64,000 bases of DNA from Bacillus sp. B-jedd (GTDB lineage: Bacteria > Bacillota > Bacilli > Bacillales > Cytobacillaceae), in contig NZ_CCXR01000001.1 of the NCBI RefSeq assembly GCF_000821085.1, positions 4,175,001 to 4,239,000 of the forward strand, written 5' to 3'. The number at the start of each line of letters is the position of its first letter. The stretch's first letter is position 1. The notes under the pieces were generated by a model. The model had not been told where the DNA came from, did not search any database, and saw only the letters and a program-made list of their open reading frames with translations. Shown here one piece after another: positions 1 to 8,383 of the stretch. A program made the position numbers and the translations under genes.

Positions 1-926
1 TGGGTTTTCAGATTGATCGCTTGCTGGAGAATATGATTCTTCTCGCATGAGGCGAGCAACGCGTTCATTTGCTTCGGCGTATAGGTGAAAACCTTGTCCG
101 TAAAGTTTTTTCTTGCAAGATATTTCCCATTTTCCCGCCAAATCAAATGCATGCCTGCCCCGCCGCCCTGATTGATCGGTTTCAGAAAGACGCTACCATA
201 CTTCGCGAGCATCTTATCGAGATTTCCTTTGGTGATTACGTTTGATGTTTCCGGCAGATGCCTTCTAAAAGCCGGCACTTCATTCACAATGGAAAAAAAC
301 TTCCACTTATAATAGCAAGGCGGATTGAACAGCCGGCTGCCAAATGTATTTTTGAGTACCTTTGATGATTTTATTTTCCGATAAAAAACAGCCGGAAATG
401 GGAAGTCAGATTTTTTCCATGACATCGACTCAAAATCAAAAGCAAAGCCCTCTATTTCACTGGACTTATAGTCAATCTGATCTTCAGCGGCAAAGAATAA
501 CAAACCGCCCATCTTCCTTATAGACTGTGCGTAGGGAAGATACAAGTCAGGATTATCCTGCAGATCGCCCGCCATTTTTTTCCCGCTTTGCCGGTATAGC
601 ATGCCAATTACAGGACCTATGACAAGCAAGTCCTTCACCAGCCGAACATGATATGGAGCCCACAGCGCAATCCTTAATCGCTCGACCACCCTATTGGACA
701 AAAGAAAAACATTTTCGCCAGCCTCTTTATTCAGAATTACCGTTACCTTCACTTTCCGCATTCCATATGATACGAAAATTTCCTGGTCCATTGTGAGCCC
801 GGCTTTTCTGGCCGTCCTTTTATTCATGAGAATCACATGGGCCGGGATATCCGCGTCCGATGATATCCGAAATGGCATTCCCACTCTTCCGCTCGATCCT
901 TTTTTCCGCAGTTCATTCACCCCCAT
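1..926 (-). CDS. YheC/YheD-type ATP-grasp protein (C-terminus cut by window edge)
   Basis: About 308 N-terminal codons of a protein closely similar to the complete paralog at 3047-4354. Both contain SYGMRKVKV, VIGPVIGML (VIGPVLGML in the paralog), NPPCYYKWKF and the glycine-rich ATP-grasp segment NQGGGAGMHLIW. YheC/YheD proteins are associated with the developing Bacillus endospore coat; their substrate is not known to me. The start is taken as ATG at 926, which overlaps the end of the SET-domain gene by 14 bases and suggests translational coupling. A GTG at 920 is an alternative. The metal-binding C-terminal part lies outside the window. Confidence 0.85.
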   Translation of the reverse strand, partial: MGVNELRKKGSSGRVGMPFRISSDADIPAHVILMNKRTARKAGLTMDQEIFVSYGMRKVKVTVILNKEAGENVFLLSNRVVERLRIALWAPYHVRLVKDLLVIGPVIGMLYRQSGKKMAGDLQDNPDLYLPYAQSIRKMGGLLFFAAEDQIDYKSSEIEGFAFDFESMSWKKSDFPFPAVFYRKIKSSKVLKNTFGSRLFNPPCYYKWKFFSIVNEVPAFRRHLPETSNVITKGNLDKMLAKYGSVFLKPINQGGGAGMHLIWRENGKYLARKNFTDKVFTYTPKQMNALLASCEKNHILQQAINLKT

Positions 927-1503
927 AGTACAAGGCCAAAACAGAATCGACAACCCTATTTTCCTTCACAGCCACCCTGATCCTTTTCCTGCATTCCTTT
1001 GGAATAAAAAGATCCAAAGGCTGGCTGACCTGCTCAAAAGCTTTAAACGCATCAAGGATTTTGGCATCCCATTCCGGGTAGTACTTAATGAGGTCAGCTT
1101 TGGATACGCTGGTCCGCTCCGACCCTTCCTCGGGGCGGCAAAGAAAAGGTTCATCCAGGTTGAAGAGCCCGTATTCATTCGTCAGTTGTTCGCCTGCATG
1201 AATATCCCTGACCGCAATGTCAAAACCGTATGGGGTCGTGAAGCAATTGGCATGGAAGCTGTGATTCACATACTTTCCATGGTCCCACGAAAGGATGTAT
1301 CTCCCTTCCTGATCCCGATACGTATATTTTTCAAACGGAGCACTGCGAAGGGGGTCAAGAGAATTTAAATATGAGGGCTCGAAAATTTGATCAAGGCTGT
1401 CAAGGGCCAGTGTAACCGTTCCTTTAGGAATTAATTTCGTCGCAAAAACCCCCAGCCCTATTTCTTCGTCCACTACCCTCAGCTCTGTATCCGGATGAAT
1501 CAA
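913..1503 (-). CDS. SET domain-containing protein
   Basis: This 196-residue protein is a compact SET domain. It shows GLGVFATKLIPKGT near the N-terminus, the NHS motif in KYVNHSFHANC (about residue 80) and GEQLTNEYG (about 104-112). These are the canonical AdoMet/lysine-binding blocks of SET methyltransferases. The target is unknown. It starts with TTG at 1503, about 9 bases after GGGAG. It sits between two YheC/YheD paralogs on the same strand and overlaps the start of the downstream one, so a shared, probably sporulation-related transcript is likely (inference). No targeting signal is visible. Family assignment is firm; a protein-methylation role is only inferred from the fold. Confidence 0.8.
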   Translation of the reverse strand: MIHPDTELRVVDEEIGLGVFATKLIPKGTVTLALDSLDQIFEPSYLNSLDPLRSAPFEKYTYRDQEGRYILSWDHGKYVNHSFHANCFTTPYGFDIAVRDIHAGEQLTNEYGLFNLDEPFLCRPEEGSERTSVSKADLIKYYPEWDAKILDAFKAFEQVSQPLDLFIPKECRKRIRVAVKENRVVDSVLALYYGGE

Positions 1504-1572
1504 TGCAACTTGCTCCCTTCAGCTTTTACTTACACATTCTATGCACACACAGCGTTTATTGATAAGGAAAGT

Positions 1573-2931
1573 TCAATCTAACCTATGTCCTTCATCCTGG
1601 ATCCCAAAGCCTGCCAGATAATATGAATACTCAAACAAGAGATTGATAGATCGGACTGCCTCCTCTTCCATTCCCGGATACCTGAAGATGCTCCGGCCCG
1701 GTTTTGAATTTGCTTCAAACATCCATACTCCCCCATCTTGGTCAATCCCTATATCAAGTCCGAGTTCACCAACAGGTTTTCCGATTTCCGCCTCAATTGC
1801 CTGCGCAAGAGTGACGGCTGCAGACTCCATTTTTCTCCTGAACTCTTCCGACCGTTCTCCAAACACGAGGTCGAGAATATCTCCACACCTATATACCTGC
1901 CCGCCTAGACGGACATGGGTTGTGACACTTTCCGAGCCAGCCGCCTTACCGGCAACACCGGATACAACCCAATTATTTCTAATATCTTTGTTGAGGTTCA
2001 CCCGGAAATCAATATTCCTTCCGTTATATTGGATCAGTTTGATTCCCTGCTGGACGATATAGCGCCTCTTCCACTCCTCATTGGCGGCTGAGGCAAGCAA
2101 TTCATCGAGGCTCCCATAAGGCGTTATCTGCCTTTCCGTATGGCAGTTAAAGCCCTCCCCCGCTTTGGAAATCTTATAAATCCCAAGCCCCTCCGCACCA
2201 TCTCCCGGCTTTATAAAAACCTCACCATGTTTCGCCAAAAGCTTGGTAATGCTCCGTTTTGCAGCTGAAAAACGCGTATCCGGCAAAAAGTCTTTTGCCA
2301 GTGGATGGTTTTTCAAAAGTCTATGAATCCCCTGTTTGCTAAAGAAAAACGGATTGAACATTTTTACCTTGGCGTGCCTGGCGGCCTTTCTGAAAAGTGA
2401 TTTTACCTCTTCACTTTTTTCAACTGACCGATATGTGATCCGGTTATAAATCACATCAGGAAGGGGCAAAATATACTTTTTCCAGCGAAATCCCTGTTCA
2501 TCCTTCCCATCGAAAAACCAGCCCACAACCTCCCCCTTCCCCCAATTTATATCCGTGGGCGAAAAGACAAAGCAGTAGTGGCTTGTATAGTCCTTTGATT
2601 GGAGAATCTCATGGAACATCGATTTATAATTGGGATGGATATCGGTCAGCAAGCCGATGACCGGACCAATTTTTATGATATTATTTTTGAAAGTGGCCTG
2701 AACTTGCTTAGGAAATGGCAGCAATAAGTCATTCGATTGCGCAAGCGGCAAAATCAGTTCCTCTGCCTTTCCCTTCATCCGCTTCAGCCTTGTTTTTAAA
2801 CTTCTCCCACCGAAAGACAGCGTGTAAAATTCATTTTCAGATAATTTCCATTTTCTCCATAGCGAATTTGAAACTCCAACTCTTCTTCTCGTTTTCTCCG
2901 AAATTAGAACCTGTACAATTGAGACACCCAC
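1573..2931 (-). CDS. YheC/YheD family endospore coat-associated ATP-grasp protein
   Basis: A 452-residue protein starting with GTG at 2931, with TGGAG upstream. The N-terminal half carries the family block IGPVIGLLTDIHP. The C-terminal ATP-grasp half has EVFIKPGDGAEGLGIYK (about residue 240) and a metal-binding end LGLDIGIDQDGGVWMFEANSKPG. The length is close to that of B. subtilis YheD (about 450). It diverges more from the flanking paralogs than they do from each other. A block upstream at 2957-3008 is shared with the next paralog, suggesting common regulation. The ligase substrate is unknown; association with the spore coat is known for the family, not shown here. Confidence 0.88.
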   Translation of the reverse strand: MGVSIVQVLISEKTRRRVGVSNSLWRKWKLSENEFYTLSFGGRSLKTRLKRMKGKAEELILPLAQSNDLLLPFPKQVQATFKNNIIKIGPVIGLLTDIHPNYKSMFHEILQSKDYTSHYCFVFSPTDINWGKGEVVGWFFDGKDEQGFRWKKYILPLPDVIYNRITYRSVEKSEEVKSLFRKAARHAKVKMFNPFFFSKQGIHRLLKNHPLAKDFLPDTRFSAAKRSITKLLAKHGEVFIKPGDGAEGLGIYKISKAGEGFNCHTERQITPYGSLDELLASAANEEWKRRYIVQQGIKLIQYNGRNIDFRVNLNKDIRNNWVVSGVAGKAAGSESVTTHVRLGGQVYRCGDILDLVFGERSEEFRRKMESAAVTLAQAIEAEIGKPVGELGLDIGIDQDGGVWMFEANSKPGRSIFRYPGMEEEAVRSINLLFEYSYYLAGFGIQDEGHRLD

Positions 2932-2956
2932 TATCTATTCAACTCCAATTGATGGT

Positions 2957-3008
2957 ATCGGGTTATCCTATTCCGCAAAAAGGGAAAAGAAACTGCGTCT
3001 GCCTATAG
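2957..3008 (-). promoter_or_regulatory. Conserved upstream block of YheC/YheD paralog (copy 1)
   Basis: On the minus strand this block reads ATAGGCAGACGCAGTTTCTT, a variable part, then GGAATAGGATAACCCGA. The same elements recur at 4455-4501 upstream of the next paralog. The part AATAGGATA (AATAAGATA in copy 2) resembles the ATANNNTA core of mother-cell sigma-factor -10 boxes. The promoter assignment is inference; the repeat itself is directly visible. Confidence 0.45.
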
Positions 3009-3046
3009 CAAGCACCCGTTTTGCAAGTCCTGTCTTTCACGGCTGC

Positions 3047-4354
3047 TCAATTCCCAAGTGCCATTTCTTTCAGGGCAGTGAGAATCCGGTGGATCAGTTC
3101 CCCATACATCATTTGATCTCCGAGCCACAGGGCCATTTCGAGCTGTTGCAATGTGTTCCCTTCGAATATATAAATATCTCCCTTTTCATCAAGTCCGAAA
3201 TCAAAACCAAAATCGACGAAGGTACCGCATGCATTTTCTAGATGTTCGGCAAGGGCGACGGCCAACTTCTCCATTTCCCGGATTTTTTCTTTCACCTTAC
3301 GCGGGGGATATTCAAATTGCATCCTCAGTAAGTCATCCGGATACCTGGCGGTCAGGCCGTATGCCTGGGTGGAAATGCCGCCTTGCTCTCCAAGCCAGCC
3401 ATGGATGGCTCTGACCTTCCAATTTTCCGCATGCTCCTTGACAGCAATGACGCGATATATCGCTTGTCTGCCTTGATGCGCCTTAATGTCAATGGGCTGT
3501 TGAAGGATATGGTTTTTTTCGCAAACCTTCAGCAGTTTAATCATCTGTGCAGACGAATACCTGAACGTATCATCCGTAAAGTTTTGCCTGGACAGATACT
3601 CCTCCCCTTCCTTCCAGATGAGATGCATCCCGACACCGCCGCCCTGGTTGCTCATCTTCAGGAAAGCTTTCCCGTATTTTTGCAAAAACGAATCAAGATT
3701 TTCCTTCGTAATGACATTGGTAGTCTCCGGCAAATATTTCTCAAAGGCCTGATTTTCTTTCAAAATCGAATAAAACTTCCATTTGTAATAGCAGGGCGGA
3801 TTGATGAGCCGGCGTCCGAAAGCCTCCTTCAGCGCCCGAGAAGCTTTTATCTTTCGGTAAATTATGGCTGGAAACGGAAAAACCGATTGTTTCCACGACA
3901 TAGTTTCAAAGTCATAGAAGTATCCGCTTATTTCGCTTGCATCATAGTCAATCCCATCCTCCGCAAAAAAGAACAGCAAGCCCCCAAGCCCTTTTATTGA
4001 ACGGGCATACGGGAAAAACATAGCAGGATTTTCCTTCAAAGCCTGTTCCAGGTTCTTGCTATTTTGCTTAAAAAGCATTCCCAGGACAGGTCCAATCACC
4101 AGGCAATTGCCCTCAAGGCTGCAGTTGTACGGAACAGACCGCTCGATTTTCAGCTTTTCAACGGCTTGGCCCGAGATAAAAATCTTATCTTCTGCACTCC
4201 TTTTCTTTATGAGCAACTTCACCTTTACCTTCCGCATTCCGTAGGAAAGATCGATTTCCCTGTTTTTGAACAGCCCGGCTTTTATTGCCATCTTCCTATT
4301 CATTTCAATTTTCATTCCTGTTGAATCTGTAACCAAAAGCGTTATTCCTTCCAT
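3047..4354 (-). CDS. YheC/YheD family endospore coat-associated ATP-grasp protein
   Basis: A 435-residue paralog of the partial gene at 1-926. The chosen start is ATG at 4354, five bases after GGAGGAG; a TTG at 4372 is possible. Visible blocks are LSYGMRKVKVKLL, VIGPVLGMLFKQ, NPPCYYKWKF, the ATP-grasp glycine loop AFLKMSNQGGGVGMHLIWK, and the metal-binding end DFGFDFGLDEKGDIYIFEGNT. It is probably the first gene of the minus-strand group, followed after about 115 bases by the next paralog. Coat association is known for the family; the reaction is unknown. Confidence 0.88.
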   Translation of the reverse strand: MEGITLLVTDSTGMKIEMNRKMAIKAGLFKNREIDLSYGMRKVKVKLLIKKRSAEDKIFISGQAVEKLKIERSVPYNCSLEGNCLVIGPVLGMLFKQNSKNLEQALKENPAMFFPYARSIKGLGGLLFFFAEDGIDYDASEISGYFYDFETMSWKQSVFPFPAIIYRKIKASRALKEAFGRRLINPPCYYKWKFYSILKENQAFEKYLPETTNVITKENLDSFLQKYGKAFLKMSNQGGGVGMHLIWKEGEEYLSRQNFTDDTFRYSSAQMIKLLKVCEKNHILQQPIDIKAHQGRQAIYRVIAVKEHAENWKVRAIHGWLGEQGGISTQAYGLTARYPDDLLRMQFEYPPRKVKEKIREMEKLAVALAEHLENACGTFVDFGFDFGLDEKGDIYIFEGNTLQQLEMALWLGDQMMYGELIHRILTALKEMALGN

Positions 4355-4454
4355 CCTTGCTCCTCCATTCAACTCCTGAATCCATTTCGTTTACCCGCCT
4401 GGCAGCCTATTTGGGGTGGATTTAACCCACACAATCTTTACTCATTCTTGTGTT

Positions 4455-4501
4455 CGGGTTATCTTATTCCTGCCGGCATAAAAAGAAACTGCTTCTGCCT
4501 A
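4455..4501 (-). promoter_or_regulatory. Conserved upstream block of YheC/YheD paralog (copy 2)
   Basis: This is the second copy of the block described at 2957-3008. On the minus strand it contains ATAGGCAGAAGCAGTTTCTT followed by GGAATAAGATAACCCGA. It lies about 100 bases upstream of the ATG at 4354. It is a candidate sporulation promoter or operator shared by two paralogs. The rest of the gap 4373-4690 holds the yeeI promoter (TATAAT at 4576-4581) on the other strand. Confidence 0.45.
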
Positions 4502-4696
4502 TTCGCAAAAACAGCTTCCGTGAATTTGTTAAGTTACGGCCATAATTTTCAATTAAAATCCAGACGATTTTGATGTATAATAATTCGTGGTGATTTTTTC
4601 AGCTGACAGGTTGATTCAGCAGGATGCAGGGTATTTAGTTTGGAATGACATTCATCATCTCAGCAGAGATTTTAAAGGAAAGAGAGTGTGTTCAGA

Positions 4697-5416
4697 ATGG
4701 GACGCAAATGGAATAATATCAAGGAGAAAAAAGCATCCAAAGATGCGAATACGAGTCGTATTTACGCCAAGTTCGGACGCGAAATTTATGTAGCCGCGAA
4801 ACAGGGCGAGCCGGATCCCGAATCGAACCAGGCTCTCAAGGTCGTCCTCGAGCGCGCAAAGACGTACAATGTTCCGAGAGCGATTATTGACCGGGCAATT
4901 GAAAAAGCAAAGGGCGGTTCTGACGAGAACTATACCGAACTTCGTTACGAAGGCTTCGGGCCAAGTGGATCAATGGTCATTGTCGATGCACTGACCAATA
5001 ACGTAAACCGGACGGCTTCCGAAGTCCGGGCGGCTTTTGGCAAAAACGGCGGCAATATGGGGGTCAGCGGTTCGGTCGCCTACCTGTTCGACGCGACCGC
5101 GGTTTTCGGCGTGGAAGGAAAAACAGCTGATGAAGTACTCGAATTGCTAATGGAAGCAGATGTGGACGTACGCGATATTATCGAAGAAGACGAAGCGGTC
5201 ATCGTATACGCGGAGCCGGACCAATTCCATGCCGTCCAGGAGGCGTTCAAGGCCGCGGGAATCACTGAATTCTCCATTGCCGAACTGACGATGCTCGCGC
5301 AAAACGATGTCACCCTTCCGGAAGATGCCCTGGCAAAATTCGAGAAAATGATTGATGTGCTGGATGATCTCGAAGACGTCCGTCAGGTGTACCACAACGT
5401 TGACCTTGGCGAATAA
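4697..5416 (+). CDS. yeeI: YebC/PmpR family protein, YeeI (YebC2) type
   Basis: A 239-residue cytoplasmic protein beginning [20 protein letters not shown], the signature of the second Bacillus YebC paralog (YeeI). The other paralog begins MAGHSKW. Further family blocks are [40 protein letters not shown] and the C-terminal VYHNVDLGE. YebC proteins were long annotated as DNA-binding regulators. Recent work links YebC2 to relieving ribosome stalls at proline-rich stretches (established for the family, not tested here). A GTG at 4688 has a better-spaced AAAGGA, so the protein may be three residues longer. A terminator follows at 5461-5497. Confidence 0.93.
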   Translation: MGRKWNNIKEKKASKDANTSRIYAKFGREIYVAAKQGEPDPESNQALKVVLERAKTYNVPRAIIDRAIEKAKGGSDENYTELRYEGFGPSGSMVIVDALTNNVNRTASEVRAAFGKNGGNMGVSGSVAYLFDATAVFGVEGKTADEVLELLMEADVDVRDIIEEDEAVIVYAEPDQFHAVQEAFKAAGITEFSIAELTMLAQNDVTLPEDALAKFEKMIDVLDDLEDVRQVYHNVDLGE

Positions 5417-5460
5417 TTTATTAATTGTTGAGTGACGATGACAGGATTTATTTTACTTAA

Positions 5461-5497
5461 GCACAGGCGCGCCTGTTATGGGCAGCCTGTGTTTTTT
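5461..5497 (+). terminator. Rho-independent terminator of yeeI
   Basis: CACAGGC and GCCTGTG pair across a short loop, followed by a run of six T. Confidence 0.8.
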
Positions 5498-5589
5498 AGT
5501 TTACGGAAATAAACTTGAATCTTTTCGCTGCCTTTCCCGTATTTCTTTACTATAGATATGAGATGTCACACATCCTGAAAGGAGCTTCC

Positions 5590-7284
5590 ATGGGAAACAT
5601 TTATTTATTTTCATTGATTGCCGGACTTATCATGGCCTTATTGATCATTCCGTTTTACGGCCTGAACAGTTCAAATACGAACAAGAAGAAAAAAGGTGCG
5701 GGCAAAACAAGCCGCATTCCGATGATTGCTTTCGCCGTATTCATGGTTTTATTTGTTTTTGTTTTCTATTATTTGTTTAATATCGACAGGAATTTTTCCT
5801 CACTCTGGTTTTTCTTGATCGTTGCCTCGGCGGTGGGCGCACTGTTCTCCAACGGCAAAGAGCAAATGGTCAAGGGGTTGCTGTTTTTGGGAAGCCTCTT
5901 CTTCGGCATCTACTTGCTGACAGCTTTCCTTTTTAATGCTGGCGAAAAATATGAAACAACGAAAATGGATCAGCAGGTCGAGATTAAAACGTTTGATGAA
6001 ACGAAAACCCCGGCAAGCGTTCCGCCCCAATTCGCCCGGAATAAGATGAAAAAGGCATTCGGCCAAGTGCCGAATACAAGCTATTATGAGCTTGGCAGCC
6101 TGCAAATCCAAAAGGTGAACGGCGATTACGTCTATATCGCTCCAGTCGAATTTTCCGGCTTTTTCAAATGGGTGAACGGCGACACAACGCCTGGCTATTT
6201 TATTATTAGCGCGACCGACTCGACGGCTAACCCGAAATTCATTAAATCGGAAATGACCTACACTCCATCGTCTTATTTTGGCAAAAATATTGAACGCCAT
6301 ATCCGGATGAAATACCCGACGCGCATCTTTTACGGCGATGTCCAGTTGGAAGTCGACGAAAACGGCAAGCCGTTTTATATCCAGTCCTATGGCGATTTCA
6401 TTTCCGCCCGAAATGGTTTTGACGCTAAAGGAATCGTCATGGTCGACCCGCTAAGCGGAGATACAAAATCTTTTGCACACGGAGAAGTGCCTGAATTTGT
6501 TGACGGCGCCGTATCCCCTGAAGTTGTCAGCCTGCAGAACAGCTATTTCGGAAACTATATACATGGATTCTGGAACAGCGTCTTCGGGAAAAAGGACGTC
6601 AAACTGCCTTCCGATGAAGGCACAGAGGCGAACGTCACGCCAATTTTTGACGAAAACGGCCATATGTTCTACTTCACTGATTTCACGAGCCCGAAAGAAG
6701 GCGTCGATTCGATGCTTGGGTACTCGTTAACCGACGGAAAAACAGGAAAAGCAACCTATTACACTGGCAACCTCGAAGAATCGTATATGGATTCAGAAGG
6801 CGCCTTACAGATTATTGAAAAGAAATTCATTGAAAAGAAATGGAAAGGCAAGATGCCGGTTCTCTATAATTTTTACGGAGAAGCAAGCTGGCTGACGCCA
6901 GTCCTTGATTCCAACGGCTTTTTGCAAAATTACTTCATCGTCTCCGCAGCCAATCCTGAAATTTCCGTATACGGAACAACGCCGAATGACGCCCTCCGCC
7001 AGTATAAACTCGCCCTCCAGCGCGGCGGCGGCACCCTGGATGGTACGTCAAAGGCGGAAGAAAAGCAGGCAAGCGGCACCGTTGTCCGGGTATATAAAGA
7101 AAAGTCCGGTGATTTCACAGCTGTGACATTCCTGCTCGACAACAAGCAAAATTATATTATTTCTTCGGAAAAAGAGCCTTTGGTCATTTATCTGAAGGAA
7201 GGCGATAAGGTTAATCTCACCTATCAGGACACAGGCGAAATCTTCCTACCTGTCGTACAGATTAAGGTTGAGGGATTGAATTAG
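5590..7284 (+). CDS. Unrecognised membrane protein with large extracytoplasmic domain
   Basis: This 564-residue protein starts at ATG 5590 with AAAGGAG just upstream. Four hydrophobic segments fill the first 120 residues (for example YLFSLIAGLIMALLIIPF, MIAFAVFMVLFVFVFYYLF and GLLFLGSLFFGIYLL). They are followed by about 440 soluble residues rich in Tyr, Gly and Asp with many short beta-like stretches, probably outside the membrane. The C-terminal 80 residues (GTVVRVYKEKSGDFTAVTFLLD onward) look like a small separate beta domain. I do not recognise a family or catalytic motif. The gene is monocistronic by context: a terminator precedes it and the repeat array follows. Confidence 0.85.
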   Translation: MGNIYLFSLIAGLIMALLIIPFYGLNSSNTNKKKKGAGKTSRIPMIAFAVFMVLFVFVFYYLFNIDRNFSSLWFFLIVASAVGALFSNGKEQMVKGLLFLGSLFFGIYLLTAFLFNAGEKYETTKMDQQVEIKTFDETKTPASVPPQFARNKMKKAFGQVPNTSYYELGSLQIQKVNGDYVYIAPVEFSGFFKWVNGDTTPGYFIISATDSTANPKFIKSEMTYTPSSYFGKNIERHIRMKYPTRIFYGDVQLEVDENGKPFYIQSYGDFISARNGFDAKGIVMVDPLSGDTKSFAHGEVPEFVDGAVSPEVVSLQNSYFGNYIHGFWNSVFGKKDVKLPSDEGTEANVTPIFDENGHMFYFTDFTSPKEGVDSMLGYSLTDGKTGKATYYTGNLEESYMDSEGALQIIEKKFIEKKWKGKMPVLYNFYGEASWLTPVLDSNGFLQNYFIVSAANPEISVYGTTPNDALRQYKLALQRGGGTLDGTSKAEEKQASGTVVRVYKEKSGDFTAVTFLLDNKQNYIISSEKEPLVIYLKEGDKVNLTYQDTGEIFLPVVQIKVEGLN

Positions 7285-7424
7285 GGAGAAGTTTTTAGAA
7301 GACTGCCTTTCTGATAGTTTAACGGGCATTGGTGGTTCTCGGGCAACTTGTATCTGTGACCGTTAGCATGTGCTCCGGAGCGGTTAGGGTTTAGAGAAGT
7401 CCCCTCTGTGACTGATTGCATGAG
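7285..7424. other. Intergenic stretch before repeat array
   Basis: No credible gene or RNA signal is seen. The sequence leads into the 52-bp tandem repeats. Confidence 0.5.
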
Positions 7425-7756
7425 CTAAAGTACGATTTGGAACGCGAATAGCAACGATCGAAAGGGCCTTCGCGTCCTAAAGGACGATTTAGAACGCGAA
7501 CCGCTGCGGGCGGAAGGGCCTTCGCATCCTAAAAGGCGACTTAGAACGCGAATAGCAACGACCGAAAGGGCCTTCGCGTCCTAAAGGACGATTTAGAACG
7601 CGAACCGCTGCGGGCGGAAGGGCCTTCGCGTCCTAAAGGGCGACTTAGAACGCGAATAGCAACGATCGAAAGGGCCTTCGCGTTCTAAAGGACGATTTAG
7701 AACGCGAACCGCTGCGGGCGGGAGGGCCTTCGCGTCCTAAGGGCGACTTGGAACTC
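7425..7756. repeat. Tandem array of 52-bp repeats in alternating A/B forms
   Basis: Six complete units of exactly 52 bases begin at 7425, 7477, 7529, 7581, 7633 and 7685, plus a degenerate part unit from 7737. Each starts CTAAAGG.CGA.TTAGAACGCGAA and ends GGGCCTTCGCGTC. The middle alternates: odd units have TAGCAACGATCGAAA, even units CCGCTGCGGGCGGAA, giving a 104-base higher-order period. Each unit has GAACGCGAA facing TTCGCGTTC/TCC, and the unit junction GTCCTAAAGGAC can form a small hairpin. Units are contiguous and 52 is not a multiple of three, so neither a CRISPR nor a coding repeat fits. Confidence 0.93.
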
Positions 7757-7806
7757 AAACCTTTCCCGGCTACCCTTCGATTCATGTCGAAGGACAAGAA
7801 AGCTAC

Positions 7807-7844
7807 AAAAAACCCGATGAGCACACTCGGCTCATCGGGTTTTT
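7807..7844. terminator. Bidirectional terminator downstream of yjlB-like gene
   Basis: AACCCGATGAGC pairs with GCTCATCGGGTT, with A and T runs on either side. It ends the minus-strand cupin gene. Confidence 0.85.
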
Positions 7845-7849
7845 GCATG

Positions 7850-8350
7850 TTATTTCACCCATTTACTTTGAAGCGGGCCTGTTTCACCATAGACCGGATC
7901 AGTTTCAGGTAAGGGGACGTTGCGGATTTCCTGGAGGGCCTGTGCGCGTCCGGCTGGATCCCTCTCCTTCATATTCGGGCTCATCCCTTCAGGATAGGCG
8001 CCAATGACTTCAAAATCCTCGCTAGCCTCAATTAGCTTATGCCCGGTTCCAGCCGGTAGAAGTATAACGTCTCCGGCACTCACGTTAACCCGCTCACCGG
8101 TATCGCCGCCAAGAAGAACTGTTGCGTTTCCCGACTTCACTCCAAGCACCTCATGGGCATTGCTGTGATAGTGGTGGAAGTCGAAGATTCCTCCACTCCA
8201 GCTGCCTGTCCACTTGTTGCGGTTGAAGGTTTCTTCAATCCCATTCGGATTGTCGGTAAAAACCCCTTCATAGATAATGACCTGCAATTCCGGGTTATTC
8301 GGGATCTGTCCGTCATCCTTAAGGAAAAAGGATCGTTCATTCGCAGCCAT
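7850..8350 (-). CDS. yjlB: YjlB-like cupin protein
   Basis: A 166-residue single-domain cupin. The metal-binding half-motifs appear as FHHYHSNAHEVLGV (about residues 58-71) and PAGTGHKLIEA (about 98-108), separated by the strand GDTGERVNVSAGDVILL. The opening pattern DDGQIPNNPELQVIIYE matches the YjlB group of small cupins. The substrate is unknown. RBS AAAGGAGA precedes the start. It is followed in the same direction by a strong terminator and preceded by the YpfJ-like peptidase gene on the same strand after about 30 bases, so the two may be co-transcribed. Confidence 0.85.
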   Translation of the reverse strand: MAANERSFFLKDDGQIPNNPELQVIIYEGVFTDNPNGIEETFNRNKWTGSWSGGIFDFHHYHSNAHEVLGVKSGNATVLLGGDTGERVNVSAGDVILLPAGTGHKLIEASEDFEVIGAYPEGMSPNMKERDPAGRAQALQEIRNVPLPETDPVYGETGPLQSKWVK

Positions 8351-8383
8351 TATGAAAGTCTCCTTTCTGCTGTTACTTCCCTA

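Noticed and set aside
694..1368. 224-residue plus-strand frame
   Set aside because: It is antisense to the SET and ATP-grasp genes, which have clear motifs; its composition is not protein-like.
7425..7756. Possible CRISPR array
   Set aside because: Units are contiguous and fully repeated in two alternating forms; there are no unique spacers and no cas genes.
7645..7848. 67-residue minus-strand frame through the 52-bp repeats
   Set aside because: The period of 52 is not divisible by three and no RBS is present; it also overlaps a terminator.
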